Source: Defluviitaleaceae bacterium (lineage in GTDB: Bacteria; Bacillota; Clostridia; Lachnospirales; WRAX01). From it: a DNA stretch of 25,663 nucleotides. The stretch lies in contig WQSI01000013.1 in NCBI GenBank assembly GCA_009787945.1, forward strand, positions 1 through 25,663, written 5' to 3'. The position numbers and the translations under genes were made by a program. Each line of letters starts with the position of its first letter. Positions within the stretch are counted from its first letter, which is position 1. Shown here piece after piece: positions 1 to 6,327 of this stretch. The notes under the pieces are model-generated. The model had not been told where the DNA came from and did not search any database. It saw only the letters and a program-made list of their open reading frames with translations.

Positions 1-1207
1 GTATTGTTAGATAATTTACTCCAGTTAAATAAACCTCTAGCCCTGCGGGGTTGTATTGACGATGGGTTGGGGCGATTGCCACAACGGTGTTGATACTAAA
101 GGGAAAGTCGAACCTCATCATGCCGTTCCCTGGATAGTAGGTTAAATCTGCCAGCATTGCCGCCAAAGCCGCCGCCTCTCCCCCGCGGGAATGACCAATC
201 AGGGCTATTCGCTCCCAATCTACCAAATTTTGGTAATTTTCATACCAATGCCGCAGATGAGCCAGAAGCATATAGCCCCTTACGGCATTTTCTGGAGGTA
301 AGCCGCCTGCAAACCACATAACATCATAAACAAAAGAGCCGTTAAGAAAAGTTTGGTCAACAGAAAGGGCGATGATGCCGCGGCTTGCCAGATGCTCCCC
401 AAGATAGGCGTATCCGTCATAAGAATTCACGCCAGCGGTGTGGTTGCCATGAACCATTACGGCAATAGGGAATGGACCATCACCTTGGGGCATCCAAACC
501 ATGGCGTTTAGGGGCATTGCGCTGTAGTCAAAGCCTAATTGGCTATATCTGACACCACCCCAATTTGCAAGCATCCCGCTTGCATCCACCGCTTTCGGGA
601 TATTGTATGTAAAAGTTTCAAAGGCAAAGTTTCCTGGCAAGCCTGGGTTGTTTAAAACCGCAAGGTCTGGTTGATGCATATTTTCTGGATGGGGCAATGT
701 AAGGCGAGCCGCTTCTGGCCGCGAATATGCAGGCCCTGGGTGAAAAATTATAAAGGTAAATAGCCCAAAACCAAGGGCAGACACACCAAGCACCATAGCC
801 CGCAACAACTTTTTTCTCAGCCGTAAATATTTATACTTTTTGGTGAGGAACATCATCGAAAAATAGAAGGCTATCATCAGCAGAATTAAAGCGGGCAACA
901 GGTAAATGGCTAGTGTCATCACGGTAATGCTGAGCATTACGACCAAGGTTGCAACAAAAATTGTCTGCCAACGCATTTTCTTAATGGCTGCAAATATTAG
1001 TGTTATAACAACAGCGGCAACTAGCCCAATCACCATGAAAGCACCTAAAAACAGCAAAAATGCTAGGATGCCATAAGGGCGCATGACCAATGCAAGCCCC
1101 GTAACTGCGAAGCCAAGTGCCACCGCAAGGGTTATAAGTAATGCCCATTTCATTGCAGGGCTAAGCCCCTTCAACAAAAAATCTTTAAACTTTTTTAATT
1201 TATTCAC
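1..1207 (-). CDS. Membrane-anchored alpha/beta hydrolase, partial at the left edge
   Basis: The reading frame stays open to the window edge, so the C-terminus is missing; 402 residues are visible. The first 155 or so residues hold about four hydrophobic segments (near 20-42, 46-75, 82-118 and 137-155), so the enzyme is probably tethered with its catalytic part outside. From about 195 onward it is an alpha/beta hydrolase: a strand and oxyanion-type motif AVMVHGNH (249-256), then the nucleophile elbow GHSRGG with Ser340. The catalytic Asp and His must lie beyond the edge. It resembles chlorophyllase/dienelactone-hydrolase-like esterases; the substrate is unknown. I chose the GTG at 1207 because GGAGG lies 8 bases upstream; an in-frame ATG at 1222 would place that site inside the gene. 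It follows the floA terminator directly, so it may depend on read-through. Confident on fold, not on substrate. Confidence 0.85.
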   Translation of the reverse strand, partial: MNKLKKFKDFLLKGLSPAMKWALLITLAVALGFAVTGLALVMRPYGILAFLLFLGAFMVIGLVAAVVITLIFAAIKKMRWQTIFVATLVVMLSITVMTLAIYLLPALILLMIAFYFSMMFLTKKYKYLRLRKKLLRAMVLGVSALGFGLFTFIIFHPGPAYSRPEAARLTLPHPENMHQPDLAVLNNPGLPGNFAFETFTYNIPKAVDASGMLANWGGVRYSQLGFDYSAMPLNAMVWMPQGDGPFPIAVMVHGNHTAGVNSYDGYAYLGEHLASRGIIALSVDQTFLNGSFVYDVMWFAGGLPPENAVRGYMLLAHLRHWYENYQNLVDWERIALIGHSRGGEAAALAAMLADLTYYPGNGMMRFDFPFSINTVVAIAPTHRQYNPAGLEVYLTGVNYLTI

Positions 1208-1222
1208 TTTGCTTGCCTCCAT

Positions 1223-1255
1223 AAAAATCGCCCTTGTGAAAAAACCACAAGGGCG
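1223..1255 (-). terminator. Rho-independent terminator after floA
   Basis: A perfect 10-bp inverted repeat (CGCCCTTGTG at 1229-1238, CACAAGGGCG at 1246-1255) with a 7-base loop. Read on the minus strand it is followed by ATTTTT. It lies 24 bases after the floA stop codon. The T run ends just before the hydrolase ribosome site (GGAGG, 1216-1220). Confidence 0.85.
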
Positions 1256-1279
1256 CGAATTAGTTGTAATTATTTGCAA

Positions 1280-2317
1280 TTAGTCGTTATCTGGAATTAG
1301 CTTGTCGTCTTTGCCTAAGTTTATTTTTACATTTGCAAGACCTTCGCGCATTTTAGTGTCAGCAAGCTTATTTTGCATCCCATACAAGTCCATAACCCCA
1401 AGATTGCCTTTGGTTAGGGCTTCCGCGATGGCGCGAGGAACTTGAGCCTCTGCCTCCACAACCTTAGAGCGCATTTCCTCAACCTGTGCCTTCATTTCCT
1501 GCTCTTTAGCAATTGCAGTTGCACGGCGTTCCTCTGCTTTTGCTTGTGCAATGCGCTTGTCAGCTTCTGCTTGGTCAATTTGCAGTTGGGCACCAATGTT
1601 ACGTCCTACATCAATATCAGCAATGTCGATAGACAAAATCTCGTAGGCAGTTCCGCTGTCCAAGCCTTTGTTTAAAACAGTTTGGGAAATTTTATCAGGA
1701 TTTTCCAAAACCTCTTGGTGGGATTTTGCAGAACCAATTGTGGTAACAATACCCTCACCAACACGGGCGATAATGGTGTCCTCACCTGCACCACCAACAA
1801 GGCGGGCGATATTTGCACGAACGGTAACTTTTGCCAAAGCTTTAATTTCGATACCATTAACTGCCATGGCAGAAATCATAGGAGTTTCAATAATTTTCGG
1901 CATTACAGACATGCGGACTGCCTCAAAAACATCACGTCCAGCCAGGTCGATTGCCGCGGCACGCTCAAAGCTAAGTTCCATATTAGCGCGATGGGCAGCA
2001 ATTAGGGCATCAACCACATTGTCAACACGACCGCCAGAAAGCAAATGGCTTTCCAGTTGGTTTTGGCTAATGGCAAGACCTGCCTTTGTGCCTTTAATCA
2101 AAGGATTGATAACACGGGCTGGGCGCACACGGCGCAGGCGCATACCAACCAGAGAGAAGATGCTGACCTTAACCCCAGCAGAAATGGCAGAAATCCACAG
2201 CCCTACAGGGATAAAGTTAAAGAACAAAATTGCAAAAAACAGAACCAAAATACCAATTACCACTATCATGGTCAACGTACCAGGGGCCATACCTAAGAAA
2301 TCAAAATTTAAAAGCAT
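1280..2317 (-). CDS. floA: FloA, flotillin-like membrane-microdomain scaffold
   Basis: A bacterial flotillin-like protein of the YqfA/FloA family, which organises functional membrane microdomains and affects membrane fluidity and assembly of membrane complexes. The 345 residues match the family length. A hydrophobic hairpin occupies roughly residues 5-45, a PHB/SPFH-like domain follows (RPARVINPLIKGTKAG, then a strand-rich core with NGIEIKALAKVTVRANIARL), and an Ala/Glu/Lys-rich coiled coil lies near 235-300 (QAEADKRIAQAKAEERRA). I start it at the ATG at 2317, with AGGAGG 5 bases upstream; the longer frame from 2332 would put that site inside the coding region. It is the last gene of the nfeD operon and is followed by a strong terminator. 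Its ribosome site lies in the final codons of the preceding small gene, which suggests translational coupling. Confidence 0.95.
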   Translation of the reverse strand: MLLNFDFLGMAPGTLTMIVVIGILVLFFAILFFNFIPVGLWISAISAGVKVSIFSLVGMRLRRVRPARVINPLIKGTKAGLAISQNQLESHLLSGGRVDNVVDALIAAHRANMELSFERAAAIDLAGRDVFEAVRMSVMPKIIETPMISAMAVNGIEIKALAKVTVRANIARLVGGAGEDTIIARVGEGIVTTIGSAKSHQEVLENPDKISQTVLNKGLDSGTAYEILSIDIADIDVGRNIGAQLQIDQAEADKRIAQAKAEERRATAIAKEQEMKAQVEEMRSKVVEAEAQVPRAIAEALTKGNLGVMDLYGMQNKLADTKMREGLANVKINLGKDDKLIPDND

Positions 2318-2319
2318 AT

Positions 2320-2553
2320 TTACCTCCTCCATCCGCCGCAGCTGCGTTCGCGGTTGCTATTATTGTTATTTTGTCGCCAATTGTTTTCAGAGCATCTTCG
2401 ATTGCCTTCACCTTCAAAACAGCTAATTTCAAAGCTGTTGCGTGGACAGTCTGGGTTAGGGCGATTCCACCCTCTTGCGTGCAACGGCATGGCGAAAATA
2501 CCCATCAACAATGCCGTCAATACAACCCCTGTCAGAATTTTCCTTCCTCTCAT
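2320..2553 (-). CDS. Small secreted Asn/Arg/Cys-rich protein, unknown function
   Basis: A 77-residue protein I do not recognise. It begins with a clear signal peptide: basic MRGRK, a hydrophobic stretch of about 16 residues, then a likely cleavage near MPLHARG (about residues 22-28). The mature part is rich in Asn, Arg, Ser and Trp and has four Cys (in the segments NPDCPRNS, EISCFEGE, NRRCSEN and ERSCGGW), which could form two disulfides outside the cell. The start is the ATG at 2553, with AAGGAGG 10 bases upstream; the open frame extends upstream to 2583 but without a ribosome site. The gene fills the space between nfeD and floA, and its stop codon overlaps the end of the floA ribosome site, so it is part of that operon. 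The signal peptide, spacing and ribosome site argue that it is real; no function can be inferred beyond export. Confidence 0.7.
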   Translation of the reverse strand: MRGRKILTGVVLTALLMGIFAMPLHARGWNRPNPDCPRNSFEISCFEGEGNRRCSENNWRQNNNNSNRERSCGGWRR

Positions 2554-2583
2554 TAATGCAAATCCTCCTTGAGTTCTCCCCAA

Positions 2584-3054
2584 TTAATTCTCCATAATCT
2601 TCACAAAAACCTTGCGGTTTTGCACGTCAATTACCTTGATTCGCTTGTCCACATCTATGTAGCCCGTGTTTGAAGCAACTTCCACCTTTGTGCCGTTAAA
2701 GTCAGCAAAACCATGGGGGCGCAGGGCAGATGTGGTAATACCCTCTTTGCCCATAAAGTATTCTAACCCGCCAATGTCGGTGGTATCCTCTGCCAAGGTT
2801 TCGCTGAGGATAAATTTGCCATCCAGCTGACGCTTGCGGAGAAAACGCCACAAAAGCCACAAGCTAGGAACGGTGACCAAAATCTTGCCAAGGACGATAA
2901 AGCCGCCAATGGGAGAGGACACGCCCACCAAAACCAGTGAAACGGCAACGCCGACAAGCCCAATAATCGCCAGAGGCCCAAAGCCCTCAATGAAGATGTC
3001 GACAATGGACACGATTAGGGAAACAACAAACAAACCAATTGCAAAATAAAACAT
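2584..3054 (-). CDS. nfeD: NfeD-like membrane protein with C-terminal OB-fold
   Basis: A 156-residue short-form NfeD protein, the usual genomic partner of flotillin-like proteins. Hydrophobic segments span about residues 3-25, 27-48 and 50-70 (including VVSLIVSIVDIFIEGFGPLA). A soluble C-terminal domain from about 98 has the NfeD OB-fold pattern: GKEGITTSALRPHGFADFNG, then a valine-rich strand and VDKRIKVIDVQNRKVFVK. There is no N-terminal ClpP-like protease domain, so it is the short type. AGGAGG lies 6 bases before the ATG. It is first in the operon with the small secreted gene and floA, and a sigma-A promoter is visible at 3099-3127. Members are thought to work with flotillins in the membrane; the biochemical role is not established. 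Confidence 0.9.
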   Translation of the reverse strand: MFYFAIGLFVVSLIVSIVDIFIEGFGPLAIIGLVGVAVSLVLVGVSSPIGGFIVLGKILVTVPSLWLLWRFLRKRQLDGKFILSETLAEDTTDIGGLEYFMGKEGITTSALRPHGFADFNGTKVEVASNTGYIDVDKRIKVIDVQNRKVFVKIMEN

Positions 3055-3098
3055 CTTACACCTCCTAAAATTAATACACTATCGTGCTTCTTTAACTA

Positions 3099-3127
3099 AG
3101 TATACGCAGGCTTTTAAAATTTGTCTG
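3099..3127 (-). promoter_or_regulatory. Sigma-A promoter of the nfeD-floA operon
   Basis: On the minus strand, a -35 of CAGACA (3122-3127) and a -10 of TATACT (3099-3104) are separated by exactly 17 bases, about 45 bases before the nfeD start codon. The -35 matches consensus at four of six positions and the -10 at five of six. Confidence 0.55.
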
Positions 3128-3150
3128 AAAAAATTCAAAAAAATTTAAAA

Positions 3151-3555
3151 TTATTTTTTGCGCGTATGCATGGTCACTTTTGGACCGTCAGAGGTTTGGG
3201 CTTCTGGAGCGGGAATGTTTGCCCGCATGGAAGATGCCATGTTTTCCCAGTTGCTTGCCACTTTCTTTTGGCAATCTTCACAAAGCTTTCCAGTGGAAAT
3301 AAGAGTGCCGCAACCGTCGCACTGCAAAACAGGAACAGCAACTTCAATGCGCCCTTCCCTAAGATAGTTCATAATTTTTTTCGCACTTACCCCTGTGGCT
3401 TCAGCAACCTGTGTCAACGGGGCTTTTGGGTTGTCCCTTAAATAGTCCTGCACAACCGAAAAAAGTTGTTCTTCCTCTTTTTCACATTCGGGACAAATTT
3501 GACTGCGAATCCTCGCATAAATCTTTCTGCACTTTCTGCAATTTGCCATTTCCAT
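3151..3555 (-). CDS. TIGR03826/YvyF-like flagellar-region zinc-finger protein
   Basis: A 134-residue protein matching the layout of the YvyF-type proteins that usually sit beside flgM and flgK in Firmicutes flagellar clusters. It starts with MANCRKCRKIY and ICPECEKEEE, giving a CxxC...CxxC zinc site. A helix-turn-helix-like stretch follows (about 50-75: TQVAEATGVSAKKIMNYLRE), and then a second CxxC pair (CDGCG and CEDCQ, about 85-102). A basic tail ends it. I start it at the ATG at 3555, about 11 bases after AAAGGAG; a GTG at 3564 is too close to that site. It lies 15 bases after trpS and is probably co-transcribed with it. No flagellar genes are in the window, so the location is unusual. The exact role of the family is not established. 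Confidence 0.8.
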   Translation of the reverse strand: MEMANCRKCRKIYARIRSQICPECEKEEEQLFSVVQDYLRDNPKAPLTQVAEATGVSAKKIMNYLREGRIEVAVPVLQCDGCGTLISTGKLCEDCQKKVASNWENMASSMRANIPAPEAQTSDGPKVTMHTRKK

Positions 3556-3570
3556 AACATTCACGCTCCT

Positions 3571-4563
3571 TTATAATAATAAACCGATGGCTTTTTTTAC
3601 ATTTGTAAGAATTGGTTCGCCGATTTCGGCAGCTTTTTCTGCATTTTTCTTGGCTACTTGATGTAGATAGTCTGGATTTTTAATCAAATCATTATACTTT
3701 TCTTGGATTGGATTTGTTACATTGTCGATAACCGCCTGAGCTACCGTGGTTTTTAAAAAGCCATATTGCTTGCCGTCAAAATCTGCTTCGGCAGATTTTA
3801 TGCTGGTTCCAGTTGCAACGGCATAAATCTCCAAAAGAGAGCTTACCCCAGGTTTATTTTCTGGGTCGTGGCGTATTTCTGTGTCGCTATCTGTCACTGC
3901 TCTTTTAAATTTTTTCATAACCACATCAGCAGGGTCTAAAATCGCCACATAATTTGCCTCCCCGTCAGACTTGGACATTTTTTTCTCAGGGTCGCTAAGC
4001 CGTTTAATGCGCGCCCCTGTTTTCGGGGTAAACACCTCTGGAATTGTAAAAATATCCCCGTAAATATTGTTGAAGCGGGTTGCAATGTCGCGGGTTAGCT
4101 CCAGATGTTGCTTTTGGTCGTCACCAATTGGCACAAGATGGCTGCCAAAGAGCAGAATGTCCGCGGCTTGCAGGGTTGGGTATGCAAAAAGCCCCAGATT
4201 TATATTATCTGGATTATTTGCAGATTTATCCTTATATTGGGTCATGCGACCAAGCTCCCCCATGTAAGAAAAGCAGGATAAAAGCCAACTAAGCTCTGTA
4301 TGCCCTTTATAATGTGACTGGATGTAAAGTATGTTTTTGTCTGGGTCAAGCCCTGCCGCTATATATAACGCCAAGGCGTTTAGGGAATTTTTGTGAAGCT
4401 CCGCAGGGTCTTGCCGAATGGTAATTGCGTGCAAATCTACAATGCAATACAGGCAGTTGTAGTCATCTTGCAAGTCTGCCCAGTTTTTAATTGCACCAAA
4501 ATAATTGCCGATATGTGGCACTCCCGACGGCTGCATCCCCGAAAATATAATATTTTTGCTCAT
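3571..4563 (-). CDS. trpS: Tryptophanyl-tRNA synthetase
   Basis: A class I aminoacyl-tRNA synthetase that charges tRNA-Trp in the cytoplasm. The 330 residues match the usual bacterial length. Both signature motifs are intact: the HIGH-type PHIGNYFGA near residues 16-24 and KKMSKSDGEANY near 193-204. The tryptophan-pocket region (GMQPSGVPHIGN) and the conserved GDDQKQHLELTRDIA segment are also present. AAGGAAG precedes the ATG. A strong promoter with an extended -10 lies at 4613-4641, leaving a leader too short for a T-box, although T-box control is common for trpS in this phylum. The flagellar-region gene follows in the same direction with a 15-base gap. Confidence 0.97.
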   Translation of the reverse strand: MSKNIIFSGMQPSGVPHIGNYFGAIKNWADLQDDYNCLYCIVDLHAITIRQDPAELHKNSLNALALYIAAGLDPDKNILYIQSHYKGHTELSWLLSCFSYMGELGRMTQYKDKSANNPDNINLGLFAYPTLQAADILLFGSHLVPIGDDQKQHLELTRDIATRFNNIYGDIFTIPEVFTPKTGARIKRLSDPEKKMSKSDGEANYVAILDPADVVMKKFKRAVTDSDTEIRHDPENKPGVSSLLEIYAVATGTSIKSAEADFDGKQYGFLKTTVAQAVIDNVTNPIQEKYNDLIKNPDYLHQVAKKNAEKAAEIGEPILTNVKKAIGLLL

Positions 4564-4612
4564 ATGTCCACTTCCTTCATGTCGTTATAGGTCTGAATTA
4601 TCCAACATACCC

Positions 4613-4641
4613 ATTATACCACAAAAAATCAACCTTGTCTA
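4613..4641 (-). promoter_or_regulatory. Sigma-A promoter of trpS
   Basis: Minus-strand TAGACA (4636-4641), a 17-base spacer, then TATAAT (4613-4618) with an upstream TG extended -10. The -35 matches five of six positions. It overlaps the last codons of the upstream response-regulator gene. The transcript would begin near 4606, about 43 bases before the trpS ATG. Confidence 0.75.
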
Positions 4642-6239
4642 TTCCTAAATTCCATGGGCAACATGCCTTCGCGGCGGCGGAAAACCGAGCGGAAAACCCG
4701 CGCATCAAAATAGCCCACCCTTGCGGCAACCTCTTCTTCTGACACAATTTCTTCCCCCCGTAGGATTTCTTTGGCTTTGGCAATGCGCTTTGTCTGCAAA
4801 TATTCTTTAAAAGAAACGCTGGTCATCTGCAAAAATGCCCTGCCTAAAAATTCCCCTGTTGTGCCCAGTTCTTTGGCAATATTGCCAATCTTCAAATCTT
4901 CAAAGAAATATTGGTTGACCCTCTCTTGAGCCGCAAGAACCATCCTCTTGCTGTTTTCGTTGTTTCTCGCGTCAATAAAACGGCTAAACGCCCATAGAGC
5001 CTCTTGCATAAGTTTGCGGGCTTCATCTGTGGTTTTAAGAGCTAGGATTTCGCCAAAATTGAAAAACTCACGGAAGCGACCTTCCACGTCAATGCCTAAT
5101 TCGCTGGCATATCGGCTGATGGCAATAACAATTTTCATAACAATTCGTGGCAGCAGGTTTGCAGGCAGCCGCTCTGCCTTTTCAAGTGCTGACAAAATCT
5201 CTTCCAGCAGCTTAATAGAATGGTCATATTCTCCAACAACTGCCGCAAAAATCAATTTATCCTCTTTTTCGGCAGGGTATTTATAGGTTATGTGGTTTTC
5301 TGGCTCTACAAAATCTATAGGGATTATGCTGTTATAGCCCAGCAAATGGCGGTATCTTAAAGCACCCTCTGCCTCTTTAGCAGAATAGCGCAAATTTGTT
5401 AAATCGTCATAAAGCCGCCCAAGCCCCATGGTTACAGACTGGTCGCAACGCTCTGCCACTTCATCTTTAATGCGATGGCACAAATCTAACAATTCCTCTA
5501 AATTCTGCGGACCATGGACGATACAGGTAACAGAATTAAAACTGCTGATAAACCCATAGCCCGCCTCTTGGCTGTTCAAATGGTGGTTAACAACCCAAAA
5601 AATACGGTAGATGAGCAGATGTTTCTGCCTTTCCTCCAAATTTTCGATTGCAGTTTGAAAACGGTCAATGCGCAGCACAAACACAGCAAAAGGCGGCGTT
5701 ATGTTTATGTCAAAGTATCTTAAAGAGCTTTTGATTTCCTCAAGCTCCAAATTAACATCCCCCGTCAGATTGGTGAGGAAGCGTTGGCGGAAAATTTCCC
5801 TATCCCGCTGATATTCGTCTAAAATTTGGGTGTCTTGAGCTTTGCGTGCCACGGCTTCTTCAAAAATGCCCACGATATGCCCCAGGGCAAGCTCAAACTC
5901 CCTTGCTTTGGCGGGTTTGTAAATATAATCTGTCGCGCCATATTCCATAGACGCTCTAAGATAGTCATAATCGTCATAAGTGCCTGTAATAAGGAGCTTC
6001 ATAAGGGGCTTGCTAAGCACCACCTCACGAATTATCCGCAAAGTGGACAGGGCAAAAAAACGAATGTCTATGATGATAATGTCGGGTTTAGATTTTTCTA
6101 TTGCCGCCCAAAATTTATTGATGCTTGCTTCGTGCAAAACCGCAACAGGCTTAACACTTTTGTCAAAACTTCGTTTTATATATGCTTTATATAGATTTAC
6201 CACGTCAGCACTAGAATCCACTAGCATTGCTTTTACCAT
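4629..6239 (-). CDS. YesN-type response regulator with AraC DNA-binding domain
   Basis: A 536-residue cytoplasmic transcription regulator. Residues 1-125 form a receiver domain with phospho-acceptor Asp58 (IIIIDIRFF) and the conserved Lys in YIYKPAK. The usual acidic pair near the N-terminus is only Asp8 followed by Ser9, so the metal site is one acidic residue short. The middle (about 165-310) looks like a CdaR/GGDEF-like module, with the typical GLGRLYDDLTNLRYSAKEAE. Residues 431-536 are two AraC helix-turn-helices ending in the family signature (VGYFDARVFRSVFRRREGML). I start it at the ATG at 6239, with GAGGTG 7 bases upstream. YesN-type regulators usually sit beside a YesM-like sensor kinase that responds to sugars; none is adjacent here, so the partner and regulon are unknown. 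A strong promoter precedes it. Confidence 0.92.
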   Translation of the reverse strand: MVKAMLVDSSADVVNLYKAYIKRSFDKSVKPVAVLHEASINKFWAAIEKSKPDIIIIDIRFFALSTLRIIREVVLSKPLMKLLITGTYDDYDYLRASMEYGATDYIYKPAKAREFELALGHIVGIFEEAVARKAQDTQILDEYQRDREIFRQRFLTNLTGDVNLELEEIKSSLRYFDINITPPFAVFVLRIDRFQTAIENLEERQKHLLIYRIFWVVNHHLNSQEAGYGFISSFNSVTCIVHGPQNLEELLDLCHRIKDEVAERCDQSVTMGLGRLYDDLTNLRYSAKEAEGALRYRHLLGYNSIIPIDFVEPENHITYKYPAEKEDKLIFAAVVGEYDHSIKLLEEILSALEKAERLPANLLPRIVMKIVIAISRYASELGIDVEGRFREFFNFGEILALKTTDEARKLMQEALWAFSRFIDARNNENSKRMVLAAQERVNQYFFEDLKIGNIAKELGTTGEFLGRAFLQMTSVSFKEYLQTKRIAKAKEILRGEEIVSEEEVAARVGYFDARVFRSVFRRREGMLPMEFRNRQG

Positions 6240-6268
6240 CAAAATCCACCTCACCAATCATTAATCTT

Positions 6269-6296
6269 ATTATATCATTTATCGGCAGAAAGTCAA
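6269..6296 (-). promoter_or_regulatory. Sigma-A promoter of the YesN/AraC-type regulator
   Basis: Minus-strand TTGACT (6291-6296), a 16-base spacer, then a perfect TATAAT (6269-6274), 29 bases before the start codon. It lies just beyond the ygiQ stop with no hairpin between, so read-through from ygiQ is also possible. Confidence 0.8.
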
Positions 6297-6299
6297 AAT

Positions 6300-6327
6300 A
6301 AAATTATTTCTTTAAAATTATTTCTTT
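6300..6327. repeat. Two-copy 14-bp tandem repeat across the ygiQ stop codon
   Basis: AAAATTATTTCTTT occurs twice head to tail (6300-6313 and 6314-6327), perfectly. The right copy contains the ygiQ stop codon. A degenerate third copy may follow. It looks like a replication-slippage duplication of an A+T-rich segment; no function is apparent. Confidence 0.75.

Noticed and set aside
1668..2426. A 252-residue plus-strand frame opposite floA
   Set aside because: It lies antisense to floA and the small secreted gene, with no ribosome site or recognisable domain.
4564..4612. T-box leader controlling trpS
   Set aside because: The predicted leader is only about 43 bases, too short for a T-box, and there is no specifier stem or T-box sequence.
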